Assembly (NCBI GenBank): GCA_019636095.1
Contig: JAHBYF010000003.1
Coordinates: 248,001-312,000, forward strand
Reading direction: 5' to 3'
Length of the DNA: 64,000 nt
Source: Hyphomonadaceae bacterium
Lineage (GTDB): Bacteria; Pseudomonadota; Alphaproteobacteria; Caulobacterales; Aquidulcibacteraceae
The notes beneath the pieces are model-generated. The model ran no database searches, had not been told where the DNA came from, and saw nothing but the letters and a program-made list of their open reading frames with translations. Made by a program: the position numbers and the translations under genes. Shown here one piece after another: positions 9,766 to 17,824 of this stretch; position 1 is the stretch's first letter, and every line of letters begins with the position of its first letter.

Positions 9766-10269
9766 TTACAGCGGACGCCAAACACCTTCGATCAGATCGC
9801 TACGGATCGGTCCCCAATAGCGGCCATCAAACGAGTCCGTGCTGTCGCCCAACAGGAGAATTTCGGAGGACGTAAGTGTGCGGCATCCGACCCATCCTTG
9901 CGGTGCGCCAGCGCCAGTCTGAACCGTCGCGACATCAACGCCATCGACGCTGAGTGTGCGCCCATCGCCGCACACTTGCTGACCTGCAACTGCGGCCAGG
10001 CGCTTGATGAAGCGGTCGTCTTCGCCGTCATACGCGTGTGCGGCCGCCTCGGCTGGCGCGACGTCGCGGGCCCGCACGGTCACGAACATTCCCTGTGTGA
10101 GGTCGTCACCCGAGACACGCATGTAAAGGCCGACCGGCACTGACGGACTGTGATTGAACAGCACGACATCTTGTCGTGCGCCGCTCAGAACGAGAGCGGC
10201 CGCCGCCAAAGCGGCGCCGCTCAACCAAAGTTTAGAGGCCATCGAACTCACGACCGCAGTCAAAGGCAA
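9766..10269 (-). CDS. traF: TraF-type S26 signal peptidase of conjugation
   Basis: A 167-residue membrane-anchored serine peptidase that, in characterised systems, matures pilin subunits for conjugative transfer. A hydrophobic segment at about 13-30 is followed by NHSPSVPVGLY (nucleophile probably Ser43) and the catalytic lysine Lys89 in DRFIKRLAAVAGQ. The closing motif GDSTDSFDGRYWGPI matches box D/E of family S26. It lies upstream of the relaxase on the same strand, the standard order in this class of element. Confidence 0.88.
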   Translation of the reverse strand: MPLTAVVSSMASKLWLSGAALAAAALVLSGARQDVVLFNHSPSVPVGLYMRVSGDDLTQGMFVTVRARDVAPAEAAAHAYDGEDDRFIKRLAAVAGQQVCGDGRTLSVDGVDVATVQTGAGAPQGWVGCRTLTSSEILLLGDSTDSFDGRYWGPIRSDLIEGVWRPL

Positions 10270-10549
10270 GCGGCGCGTCCCCTCACCTCAATTCATCCCG
10301 GGCGGGTGGGCGGGTCTCGCGATAGGGATGGAAGCCCGAAGGGCCGAGACCCTTAGGGCTCGGTGCGAAGCACGACAGCCCGGCCCGTTGGCGAAGCCGA
10401 CGGGATCGCCCTCACAATCCAAGAAATGGAAATGCGGCGTCTTGCGGCAAAAACGCCCCACACGCTTTTGGGCGGGCGGGTGGGCAGGCGCCAAGGGATC
10501 AACGCAAGCGGCGATGACAAGCGTCCGCTTGTCGGTGCAAGATTCTTAA
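10270..10549. other. Non-coding G-rich stretch between traF and antiporter
   Basis: No supported gene. The segment has two related G-rich tracts, GGGCGGGTGGGCGGG near 10300 and GGGCGGGCGGGTGGGCAGG near 10480, separated by GC-rich sequence with several short inverted repeats. In related elements traF is usually preceded by a DUF2840 gene; none is present here, so this may be the scar where cargo replaced backbone. Confidence 0.4.
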
Positions 10550-11800
10550 ATGACTCAAGCTTCGCCTGAAATGGCCATCCTTATCGCCGCGGTCCTGCTG
10601 TTGACGACGGTGATGGCGGGAAACCTCTCAAGCCGTTTCGGACTCCCAGCGCTGATCGGCTTTCTGGCGCTGGGCATGCTCGCCGGGTCCGATGGTCTCG
10701 GCGGTATAGTCTTCGACGATTACGTGCTGGCGCAGACGATCGGCGTTCTTTGTCTCATCTTCATCCTCTTCTCTGGCGGACTTGACACGGACTGGGGCGC
10801 GGTGCGCGGCGTCGCCGCGCCCGCGCTGGTCCTCGCTACGCTTGGCGTCCTCATGAGTGCGGGCATCATCGCCGCCATCGCCATGTTGGTTTTGGACTTC
10901 AGCTGGCTGCAGGGCTTCCTTCTCGGCGCGGTCGTGGCTTCAACGGACGCCGCCGCTGTGTTTGCAATCGTGCGCGCACAGAGCAAGCCGCTGAAGCCGG
11001 AAATTGCCGGACTCATCGAACTCGAGAGCGGCTCCAATGATCCGGGCGCAATTTTCCTCGTGGGCGCAACATTGCTTCTGATCGGGGGCGCAGCACCTTT
11101 AGGCGCTCTTGCGGGCGACTTCGCAATCCAGATGCTGGTGGGGGCCTGCACTGGAGTCCTGGTGGGTTTCCTGACGCCGCTCGCGCTGAACCGCGCTCGT
11201 CTCGGGGTCGCGGGTCTGGCCTTTGTCACTTCAGTGGCGGTGGCGCTGTTTGCCTTCGGCGGCGCCGAAGTGGCCTATGGCAATGGCTTTCTCGCGGCCT
11301 ATGTGGCCGGCATTGTCGCGGGCAACCGCGACTTCACCGCAAAACGCGAAGTCTTGTTGTTTCAAGATGGCCTCGCCTGGCTTGCCCAGGTGGTCATGTT
11401 CGTCTCACTGGGCCTCCTGGTCTTTCCCAGTCAGCTTCCGGACGTGGTCATACCAGGATTGGTCATTACAGCTGCCCTCATGTTCGTGGCGCGGCCGATC
11501 AGCGTCTTTGTCTGCCTCGCTCCTTTTCGCCGCTTCGACTGGCGCGTCAAAACCTTCGTCGCGTGGGCGGGCTTGCGCGGCGCAGTGCCCATCGTTTTGG
11601 CGACGTTTCCGATTGTGGCAGGCGCGCCCTCGGCGCAAACCATCTTCAATATCGTCTTCTTTGTCGTGGTCGCGTCAAACCTGATCCAGGGACCTACCTT
11701 GGGTCCGCTCGCCCATCGTCTCGGACTCACTGAGGCGGCGGCAATTGCTTCGCCGCCGCGGCAGGACGAGACGGACAGCGCAAGCGAACACTCCCGGTAA
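10550..11800 (+). CDS. Cation/proton antiporter, CPA1 (NhaP-like)
   Basis: A 416-residue inner-membrane antiporter with about 12 predicted helices. It carries the family signatures LPALIGFLALGMLAGSDGLGG near the N-terminus, SGGLDTDW, the core SNDPGAIFLV and, late, WAGLRGAVPIVLATFP. Family members exchange Na+ or K+ for H+. It lacks the cytosolic TrkA_C/RCK regulatory tail found in NhaP2, ending in a short charged tail. First gene of the cargo block after TraF, and 156 nt upstream of the universal stress gene. Confidence 0.88.
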   Translation: MTQASPEMAILIAAVLLLTTVMAGNLSSRFGLPALIGFLALGMLAGSDGLGGIVFDDYVLAQTIGVLCLIFILFSGGLDTDWGAVRGVAAPALVLATLGVLMSAGIIAAIAMLVLDFSWLQGFLLGAVVASTDAAAVFAIVRAQSKPLKPEIAGLIELESGSNDPGAIFLVGATLLLIGGAAPLGALAGDFAIQMLVGACTGVLVGFLTPLALNRARLGVAGLAFVTSVAVALFAFGGAEVAYGNGFLAAYVAGIVAGNRDFTAKREVLLFQDGLAWLAQVVMFVSLGLLVFPSQLPDVVIPGLVITAALMFVARPISVFVCLAPFRRFDWRVKTFVAWAGLRGAVPIVLATFPIVAGAPSAQTIFNIVFFVVVASNLIQGPTLGPLAHRLGLTEAAAIASPPRQDETDSASEHSR

Positions 11801-11956
11801 CGCGCCGCCCCCTCGTCACGAAAATCATTTCCGCCTCGCGGGACGCCTCGCCGCTACGGAGCATCCGCCAGAGTGTTGCCTCTGAACTGCTGGCCGAAGC
11901 GGCTAGACCTGCCTAGATTGGCATTCACCGGCTGCCCGGATTGGGAGAGCGCACCG

Positions 11957-12850
11957 ATGACAGAATCTTCGTGGCCGTCCACGCCGCCAAAGAGAATTCT
12001 CTTGGCCACGGATTTGAGCGCCAACAGCGATCGCGCACTGGATCGCGCCGTGCAATTGGCCCGCCGCTGGAATGCGGCCTTATTGGTGTTGCACGCACTT
12101 GAGACAGAACCCGCGACAATGCCTTCCCAAATCTACGAGGACATCCCGTCCTGGCGAAGGCCGCCTGATCCGGCAAACGCCGTCGAGAACCAAATTCGCC
12201 GCGACATGCGCGAAGAGGTCGCCGACCTCCGCATCATCGTCGCCGAAGGAGATCCCGCACAACTCGTGCTTGACGTCGCGCAGCGCGAACGCTGCGACTT
12301 GATCGTACTGGGCGCTGCGCGTGAGCGGGCGCTCGGCCGGGTTGCGCTCGGACGCACCGTGGAACAGCTGATGAGGCGCGCGCCGGTGTCGGTTCTGGTC
12401 GTCAAGACGCGCCCTTCGGGCCCGTACAATCATGTCCTGACCGGCATCGATTTCACCGAGGAATCCCGCCACGGGCTGAGCATCGCCGCGGCCATGTTCC
12501 CTGACGCGGTCCATGCCGTCATGCACGCCTTCGATCTGCCCTATCGCTCACTCACAGGAGGATCGCAGCTCAGCCGAGAATTCTCCGCGATGGAAATGGA
12601 GGAGATCCGTTCGTTCGTAGCAGACACCGACATGCCTGAACCGGCTCGACCTCATGTCGTGAGCTTAATTGAGCATGGCCCGCCCGAAATCATGATCCGC
12701 AACTACGTCGTCGAGCGCAATGCCAACCTCGTCGTTATTGGAACGTTGGGACGGGGCATGCTTTTTCACCTGCTGATCGGCGGTCACGCGCCGAAGATCG
12801 TCGACGCCACGCCGAGCGACATCCTGGTGGTCCGGGCGCCGCCAAACTGA
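11957..12850 (+). CDS. Tandem-domain universal stress protein
   Basis: A 297-residue cytoplasmic protein with two UspA domains. The first begins RILLATDLSANSDRAL and ends at GRTVEQLMRRAPVSVLVVK with the ATP-binding GxxGxRER-like stretch LGAARERALGRVALG; the second begins NHVLTGIDFTEESRHGL and ends GTLGRGMLFHLLIGGHAPKIV. Tandem Usps are commonly induced under low oxygen. The ATG at 11957 is chosen because the domain starts 15 residues later; the longer reading upstream is not conserved. Confidence 0.9.
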   Translation: MTESSWPSTPPKRILLATDLSANSDRALDRAVQLARRWNAALLVLHALETEPATMPSQIYEDIPSWRRPPDPANAVENQIRRDMREEVADLRIIVAEGDPAQLVLDVAQRERCDLIVLGAARERALGRVALGRTVEQLMRRAPVSVLVVKTRPSGPYNHVLTGIDFTEESRHGLSIAAAMFPDAVHAVMHAFDLPYRSLTGGSQLSREFSAMEMEEIRSFVADTDMPEPARPHVVSLIEHGPPEIMIRNYVVERNANLVVIGTLGRGMLFHLLIGGHAPKIVDATPSDILVVRAPPN

Positions 12851-12862
12851 CGGCGCGAGGCA

Positions 12863-12888
12863 GCTGTCCGCGCCAAGCCGCGGACAGC
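12863..12888. terminator. Bidirectional hairpin terminator
   Basis: GCTGTCCGCG-CCAAGC-CGCGGACAGC is a perfect 10-bp stem with a 6-nt loop, placed in the 58-nt gap between the convergent universal stress gene and dps. There is no long T-run, but position and stability support a shared terminator. Confidence 0.6.
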
Positions 12889-12908
12889 GCTCTTGACCGC
12901 TCATCTCC

Positions 12909-13379
12909 TCAGAGATGCGCCTCGACCAGCCAAAGGTCCTTATCAACTTGACGAGACACGCCGGTGAAGAGATCGGCCGTGCCCTTGTCGCCGGCTTCGT
13001 CAGCCGCATCTATGGCGCTCCGGACCAATTTGCCGAACGCGGCGAGCCGGTCGGCCACAGCGGCGGAGTGCCCGCCGTGATCCAATGTCTCGGTGGGATA
13101 AGCTTTGAGCTGGGTGCCTAGTGCGACCGCCTGGGTGGCGCCGTTGGCATACCCGCCAAGCGCGACCGCGCGCTCGGCGATATCATCGACGAAGACGGCG
13201 ACACGCGCTTGGATCTGATCGAACAGTTCATGCAGAGCGACGAAGTTCGGCCCCTTAATGTTCCAGTGCGCTTGCTTCAGGCAGAGCCGCAGATCGATTG
13301 CGTCGACCAGGCGTGCATTCAAGAGTGCGATCATGGCTTTGCGGGTGTTGTCGGGAAGGTCATTTCGCGTCGCTGACAT
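12909..13379 (-). CDS. dps: Dps-family ferritin-like DNA-protection protein
   Basis: A 156-residue four-helix protein that stores iron and shields DNA under stress. The inter-subunit ferroxidase residues are present in LKQAHWNIKGPNFVALHELFDQI and the following VDDIAERAVALGG. Length matches the family. The start at 13379 is preceded by AAGGAG, which decides against the much longer reading frame upstream. The 3' end of a small gene overlaps its start by 20 nt, suggesting one transcript. Confidence 0.93.
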   Translation of the reverse strand: MSATRNDLPDNTRKAMIALLNARLVDAIDLRLCLKQAHWNIKGPNFVALHELFDQIQARVAVFVDDIAERAVALGGYANGATQAVALGTQLKAYPTETLDHGGHSAAVADRLAAFGKLVRSAIDAADEAGDKGTADLFTGVSRQVDKDLWLVEAHL

Positions 13380-13548
13380 GCTGGGCTCCTTGCGTCTGAG
13401 TTGATAAATCCGCGGCGCGCGCCGAGGGGTTGGCGTCCGCCCAGTCAGCGCGATGACGGTCCGTTCGCTGACCATCCGGCTGGGCGACGGACCTCGGTCC
13501 GCCGCCCTCGCCTTCCCATCGCGCGATGGCTCGATCATAAGTGCTCAT
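13360..13548 (-). CDS. Small protein with RWExEGG motif
   Basis: A 62-residue acidic and polar protein beginning MSTYDRAIARWEGEGGGP; the remainder is Gln/Asp/Arg-rich and likely disordered. The ARWEGEGG start resembles SRWENEGG in the small protein at 44370-44510. It overlaps the dps start by 20 nt on the same strand and begins 9 nt after the SDR stop. Function unknown; the repeated motif is the main evidence that it is real. Confidence 0.55.
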   Translation of the reverse strand: MSTYDRAIARWEGEGGGPRSVAQPDGQRTDRHRADWADANPSARAADLSTQTQGAQHVSDAK

Positions 13549-13556
13549 CACAAGCC

Positions 13557-14339
13557 TCACCGATAGACGATACCGCCGTCGATCATCGGCGTCTGACCGG
13601 TCATGTAGTCGGAGTCAGGTCCAGACAGGTACGCCACGAACGCGGCGACATCCTCGGGCGTCGATGCGCGGCCCAAAGCAATCCCCTCCACGTATTGCTT
13701 GTAGGTCGCGCCGACCTTGGCGCCGGTGATTTCGGCAAAGCGCCGGTCAATCTCCACCCACATGTCGGTGCCGACGATGCCAGGGGCGTAGGCGTTCACG
13801 GTGATGCCCGCGCTGGCATACTCCTTCGCCGCCGCCTGCGTCAGAGCGCGCACTGCGAACTTGGTCGCCGAATAGACGCCGAGCATGGCGAAGCCATCGT
13901 GGCCGGCAATCGAAGCGGCATTGATGATCTTGCCCCTCTGCTTGCGCTGTTTGAACTTCGCCGCGGCCGCCTGGATGCCCCAGAGCACGCCGCCGACATT
14001 GATCTTCATGATCTTGTCGAACTCGTCCTGGGTCACGTCCGCGATTGGTTGCACTTGGGCGATGCCCGCATTGTTCACCATGACGTCGAACCCGCCCAAG
14101 ATTTTCTCGGCGTTTTCGACGGCGGCGTAGACGTCATCGCGTTTGGACACGTCGGCTTTGAAAGTCGTGGCTTTGCGGCCAAGGTCGCGCACTTCGGCGG
14201 CGACGTCGCTCATCTTGGCCTCGTTCATATCGACGATGGCGATGTCGGCGCCATCGCGGGCGAGGCGAAGTGCGATCGCGCGGCCAATGCCTTGGCCCGC
14301 GCCGGTCACCAAAGCCACTTTACCTTCAAGCTTGTTCAT
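13557..14339 (-). CDS. SDR oxidoreductase, acetoin/diacetyl reductase type
   Basis: A 260-residue NAD(P)H-dependent short-chain dehydrogenase. The cofactor motif TGAGQGIG lies at residues 12-19, NNAG at 89-92, and the catalytic Ser143, Tyr156 and Lys160 in YSATK. The whole sequence, including the C-terminal MTGQTPMIDGG, follows the BudC-like acetoin/2,3-butanediol dehydrogenase pattern, so reduction of diacetyl or acetoin is likely but not proven. ATG at 14339 fits the family; it is 11 nt after the AhpD-like stop. Confidence 0.87.
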   Translation of the reverse strand: MNKLEGKVALVTGAGQGIGRAIALRLARDGADIAIVDMNEAKMSDVAAEVRDLGRKATTFKADVSKRDDVYAAVENAEKILGGFDVMVNNAGIAQVQPIADVTQDEFDKIMKINVGGVLWGIQAAAAKFKQRKQRGKIINAASIAGHDGFAMLGVYSATKFAVRALTQAAAKEYASAGITVNAYAPGIVGTDMWVEIDRRFAEITGAKVGATYKQYVEGIALGRASTPEDVAAFVAYLSGPDSDYMTGQTPMIDGGIVYR

Positions 14340-14350
14340 TTCGTTCTCCA

Positions 14351-14701
14351 TTATTGCGTTGCGCCGCTCAGCGCGGCATGGGCGTCGAGGGTGCGCGCCG
14401 AATAGACGAGCGCTGCGCCCGCATTGACGGCGATGGCGACGCTGAGCGCCTCGGCGATCTCTTCCCGGCTTGCGCCGTGCTTGATCGCGGCGTCGACATG
14501 GGTGGCGATGCAGCCATCGCAGCGCGCCATCACCGCGGCAGCGAGCGCGATCAATTCGCGCGTCTTCGCGCCGAGGATATCGGTGCGCTGGCCTGCCTGG
14601 TTCAACGCTACATAGCTCTTGACCGTCTCGGGGCTGAGCCGGCCAAGCTCTTTGACGCCATCGCCAAGCTGGCGGCGATAATCGGCCCAATCCAGCATCA
14701 T
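14351..14701 (-). CDS. Carboxymuconolactone decarboxylase / AhpD-like protein
   Basis: A 116-residue all-helical protein of the CMD/AhpD family. The redox motif CDGCIATH (Cys-x2-Cys-x3-His) is intact, so it is probably an AhpD-type peroxidase or disulfide reductase rather than a lactone decarboxylase. It heads the SDR-small protein-dps run on the minus strand, which ties it to oxidative stress. Confidence 0.88.
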   Translation of the reverse strand: MMLDWADYRRQLGDGVKELGRLSPETVKSYVALNQAGQRTDILGAKTRELIALAAAVMARCDGCIATHVDAAIKHGASREEIAEALSVAIAVNAGAALVYSARTLDAHAALSGATQ

Positions 14702-14827
14702 GATCTCTCCTCTTCGTGTTGCTTGAGGATGATGTGGGGTGCTGAAGCGACGCGATCATCGCCGCATCCCCGGCTGGTCTGTTCGCTCAGGGCGGACAAT
14801 CGCGCGGCAAGCGCCACGACCCTCGCC

Positions 14828-15025
14828 TCAAGAGGCGAAGATCTGCGCTGCTTGTTTCAGCACCGCGACCGCAAACGGCGCAAAGATCGCGCTTGCGGCG
14901 AGCAAAGCCACGATAGCGGGCTTATCCCAGGTAAGATTGCGCCTGGTCACGCCCGTTTTGGCGCGCGTCAGCACGCGCGCTTCGTCGCGTCCGTAGGTCG
15001 AGGGAAACCGGTCAAAAGATGACAT
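14828..15025 (-). CDS. Small single-pass membrane protein
   Basis: A 65-residue protein with a polar N-terminal half and one hydrophobic segment (AIVALLAASAIFAPFAVAVL, about 38-57). A GGATCAAGATT leader precedes the ATG. No family recognised. It lies 126 nt upstream of the AhpD-like gene on the same strand and may belong to that transcript. Confidence 0.5.
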   Translation of the reverse strand: MSSFDRFPSTYGRDEARVLTRAKTGVTRRNLTWDKPAIVALLAASAIFAPFAVAVLKQAAQIFAS

Positions 15026-15114
15026 GAATCTTGATCCTTCTTGCGCAGCAGCTCTCGGCGGGCGCGGGTCACGCGCCGCCAGCTGCTCGTTGTGATGAAA
15101 AAGTGCAGGTTGCT

Positions 15115-15153
15115 GTTTGCCCTCAGGCTGGCGTCAGCCAACCGAGGGCAAGC
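15115..15153 (-). terminator. Hairpin downstream of gdhA
   Basis: TTGCCCTC and GAGGGCAA enclose an inner GGCTG/CAGCC pair, giving a two-part stem of about 15 bp. It lies about 130 nt after the gdhA stop in the direction of transcription and is followed by a five-T run about 12 nt later. A terminator is plausible. Confidence 0.4.
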
Positions 15154-15283
15154 TAGAGCGGCGTTCTAAAAACGCGGCGCGCTCGCGCGGAATGTGCGCC
15201 TTGGGACATCGCCCGGGATGTCGGCGCGCGCCAGTTGGTATTCAAGCGCGCGCGCCTTGAGCGTGCGGTTAGGTCGCTATCCA

Positions 15284-16564
15284 TCACGGAAAGAGACCGC
15301 GCAGACGCCGTGCTTCAAGGATGCGCTGACAGGCAAGCACGTAGGCTGCCGTGCGCAGGTCGATATTCTGGTGCTTGTGCAGCGACCACACCGATTGAAA
15401 GGCAGCCTCGAGCACGTGCCGCAACCGGTGGACGATCTGGCCTTCGTCCCACATGAGCGAACTCGCATCCGTCGCCCACTCAAAATAGGAGACGATGACG
15501 CCGCCGGAATTGGCCAGCACGTCGGGCACAACCGGAATGTTTCGGCGCTTGAACACATCATCCCCCGCCGGCGTCGTCGGCCCATTGGCGCCTTCGACGA
15601 CGAACTTGGTCTTGATGCGCGCGGCCACCTTCGCATCGATCTGTCCTTCGAGTGCGGCCGGCACAAGGATGTCTGTTTCAACATCCCAGAACGCATCCAT
15701 CTCGAGCGCCTCGGCGCCGGTAAACTCTCCGAGCTTGCCGCCCGCGCGGATGTGCTCTTGGAGACGCGCCGGATCGAGACCGCCGCTCGCATAGATTGCA
15801 CCGGTAATGTCCTGCACAGCGACGACACGGGCGCCTGCCTCAGAGAAAAACCGCGCGGCCCCAGCGCCGACATTGCCGAAACCTTGAATGGCGACGCGCG
15901 CGCCCTTAAGGTCGAGGCCCATATGATCGGCGGTTTCGGCCGCACAAATGAAAACGCCGCGGCCGGTTGCGTCGGCGCGCGCGGGCGAACCGCCGAGACT
16001 AATAGGCTTGCCGGTCACGACATTGGTGCGCAGCGCGCCCTGGCGCGACGCGTAGGTATCCATCATCCAGGCCATGATCTGCGGATTGGTGTTGACGTCG
16101 GGCGCGGGTATGTCTTGCAGCGGGCCGATCAGCGGAGTGATCTCGGCTGTATAGCGGCGCGTCAGGCGCTCCAATTCTCCGATCGAGAGCTTGCTTGGAT
16201 CGACACGAACACCGCCCTTGCCGCCGCCGAACGGCACGTTCACCAAAGCAGTCTTGATCGTCATCCAGGCGCTCAACGCCATGACTTCAGCAAGCGTGAC
16301 GTCAGGATGGAAACGCACTCCGCCTTTAGCGGGCCCGCGGCTCGTATTGTGATGTACGCGGTAGCCTTCGAAGTGTGCGATTCCTCCATCGTCCATTTGC
16401 ACGGGCACATCGACGATGAGCGCGCGGCGCGGACGCCGCAATGTATCGATCCATGGCGACCATACGCCCAGATAGGGCTCAACCCGCGCCACCTGCTCCA
16501 AGAACATTTCCCAGGGTGCGATGTTTTGCTTGGCTTCAATATAGCTCGGAAGTGCAGGACTCAT
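15284..16564 (-). CDS. gdhA: Glutamate dehydrogenase (Glu/Leu/Phe/Val family)
   Basis: A 426-residue NAD(P)-dependent dehydrogenase interconverting glutamate and 2-oxoglutarate plus ammonium. The substrate site [15 protein letters not shown] (near 75-90) with its lysine, the second glycine-lysine loop [13 protein letters not shown], the DIPAPDVNT motif and the Rossmann motif [11 protein letters not shown] are all present. Length matches hexameric GDH. A frameshifted N-terminal remnant of a second copy lies at 27237-27441, with the same neighbour order. Confidence 0.94.
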   Translation of the reverse strand: MSPALPSYIEAKQNIAPWEMFLEQVARVEPYLGVWSPWIDTLRRPRRALIVDVPVQMDDGGIAHFEGYRVHHNTSRGPAKGGVRFHPDVTLAEVMALSAWMTIKTALVNVPFGGGKGGVRVDPSKLSIGELERLTRRYTAEITPLIGPLQDIPAPDVNTNPQIMAWMMDTYASRQGALRTNVVTGKPISLGGSPARADATGRGVFICAAETADHMGLDLKGARVAIQGFGNVGAGAARFFSEAGARVVAVQDITGAIYASGGLDPARLQEHIRAGGKLGEFTGAEALEMDAFWDVETDILVPAALEGQIDAKVAARIKTKFVVEGANGPTTPAGDDVFKRRNIPVVPDVLANSGGVIVSYFEWATDASSLMWDEGQIVHRLRHVLEAAFQSVWSLHKHQNIDLRTAAYVLACQRILEARRLRGLFP

Positions 16565-16713
16565 GGCGAAATGGCTTTCTTGAGGAACGAAGCGCGTCTG
16601 AGGTGCGGTCGTGACGCCCGCCGCACCCGCTTAAAGCGGGCGCCGGCAAGCGCCGTGTTGATGTATGTAACCGGCGGTCTCGTCCGCTCGGTCGCTGCAG
16701 CCGCAAGCGCGCG

Positions 16714-17103
16714 TCAGCGCGCGGCGCGGACATGTCCGACGACAACCTTGTGCGTTCTGTCGTCGGGACCGACCCATTCGATGGTTTGGCCTTGCGTAAG
16801 ACCAAGCAACATCGCGCCGACAGGCGTCAGCACAGAGATGCGCCGCTCAGTGATGTCGGCGCGGTGTGGATCGACGAGTTCGTACTCGCGGTAGGACGAT
16901 CCGTCATACTCGAAGGTCGCCACACTGCCGACGCCAACCACGTGCTCCGGCAAGGCCTTCACTGTCTTTGCACGAGACAGCTCCACGAAGAGGTCGACTG
17001 CGCCGGGCGCACGGTCGAGCGCGGCGAGCGCCAAGTTGGTGAGCCGCTCGTGCTCGTCTTCAGCGATGACGATGGGCGGACGTTTGTAATCTTTCTTGGA
17101 CAT
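16714..17103 (-). CDS. Rnk/GreA-like nucleoside diphosphate kinase regulator, copy 1
   Basis: A 129-residue protein with a GreA/GreB C-terminal domain (VDLFVELSRAKTV, GSVATFEYDGSSYREYELVDPHRADI, ISVLTPVGAMLLGLTQGQTIEW) but no long coiled-coil, as in Rnk, which binds RNA polymerase. Copy 2 at 27497-27913 is about 60 percent similar by eye. The start lies 77 nt after the hairpin of leader module A, which may control it. Confidence 0.85.
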   Translation of the reverse strand: MSKKDYKRPPIVIAEDEHERLTNLALAALDRAPGAVDLFVELSRAKTVKALPEHVVGVGSVATFEYDGSSYREYELVDPHRADITERRISVLTPVGAMLLGLTQGQTIEWVGPDDRTHKVVVGHVRAAR

Positions 17104-17179
17104 GTGCGTACTCGCCGCGCGCCCCTTGGGCTGCGCGTGTTTGTGTTGATTTGATGCGAATGGATTGAATGCAGAGCGA

Positions 17180-17208
17180 CCCCTAGCCGTGGCAGGGCCG
17201 GCTAGGGG
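17180..17208 (-). promoter_or_regulatory. Leader-module hairpin, copy A
   Basis: CCCCTAGCCG-N9-CGGCTAGGGG, a 10-bp perfect stem directly after the stop codon of a 23-codon ORF and 77 nt before the Rnk-like start. Two further copies (27143, 27999) keep the CCCCTAGC/GCTAGGGG arms while the loop changes, so pairing is conserved. No T-run follows. Confidence 0.6.
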
Positions 17209-17280
17209 CTATTGGCGCGAGAGATCGCGTCCAGCAAAGCGCGCAACAAAGCGCGCGGCGAGGAGAATGCCCAATTGCAT
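17209..17280 (-). CDS. Short leader ORF A, ending RDLSRQ
   Basis: A 23-residue ORF beginning MQLGILLAARF and ending RDLSRQ, its TAG touching the hairpin at 17208. The tail matches those of the short ORFs B (RDLSRH) and C (RNLSRG), which have the same hairpin immediately after them. The conserved tail plus position suggests a leader peptide or microprotein. No strong Shine-Dalgarno is visible. Confidence 0.4.
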   Translation of the reverse strand: MQLGILLAARFVARFAGRDLSRQ

Positions 17281-17402
17281 GCCATGAGAGATGGGCCTCT
17301 CTCGCATCGAAGTCAACACGACGCTTGTTTTCGCCGCCCAGCGCGATGGAAGGTCGCAGCGCTCTTCGCTTGTTGATCGATCGGCCCGATCTGAAGAGCA
17401 TT

Positions 17403-17807
17403 ATGACCAACACATCTCAACCGACTTATCCGCAAAGAACAGCCGACACGATTTCGATTCGTCAGCGTTCGGGCATTTGGCGCGTTGCGGTGAACGACGA
17501 CTTCTACGGCGATTATACGCGCCGCTATTGGGCGATCGAAGCCGCATTCGAGAAAGCGGACGCGATCGCCGCAAAGGGCGGCGCCGCGACCATCACGATC
17601 GCGATGGATGGCGCGCAGGGCGCCCTGCTCTACGACACGCGCGTCCCCGCGCCGCGCGACGCCGGCGACAAACCCAAGCGAGCGCAATGGCCGAAAACGC
17701 GCCGCTGGCCGCCTCTGGTCGGTGAGAGCTTCGCCAAACGGCTGCTTGAACGGCAAACCGAGAAGACGGTCAATTCAGAGGCTTGGCCCTTGTTTATCCG
17801 CGCCTAA
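17403..17807 (+). CDS. Conserved hypothetical protein, copy 1
   Basis: A 134-residue protein. Residues about 18-60 contain ISIRQRSGIWRVAVNDDFYGDYTRRYWAIEAA, matched in the 77-residue protein at 28236-28469 (FCRSGIWRVMINDQFYGDYVRKDWALQSA). This looks like a small beta-alpha domain resembling DUF2188. The C-terminal 60 residues are basic and absent from copy 2. Divergent from leader module A. Function unknown. Confidence 0.65.
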   Translation: MTNTSQPTYPQRTADTISIRQRSGIWRVAVNDDFYGDYTRRYWAIEAAFEKADAIAAKGGAATITIAMDGAQGALLYDTRVPAPRDAGDKPKRAQWPKTRRWPPLVGESFAKRLLERQTEKTVNSEAWPLFIRA

Positions 17808-17814
17808 CGGATAA
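17794..17814. promoter_or_regulatory. Inverted repeat before lysR gene
   Basis: TTATCCG-N7-CGGATAA, a perfect 7-bp dyad that ends 10 nt before the LysR start and overlaps the stop of the preceding gene. Its size fits a LysR-type autoregulatory site. Related TTGATTATC words recur at 18720 and 18761, upstream of the DoxX gene. Confidence 0.45.
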
Positions 17815-17824
17815 TGCTCCAAAT

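Noticed and set aside
11842..11867. ECF-like promoter before the first universal stress gene
   Set aside because: GGACGC-N14-GCATC has the right spacing but the -35 element differs at two of six positions and it lies about 90 nt from the start.
13401..14405. 334-residue plus-strand frame
   Set aside because: Antisense of the SDR gene with intact Ser-Tyr-Lys triad.
15194..16894. 566-residue plus-strand frame
   Set aside because: Antisense of gdhA, which has full catalytic motifs; long antisense frames are expected at this GC content.
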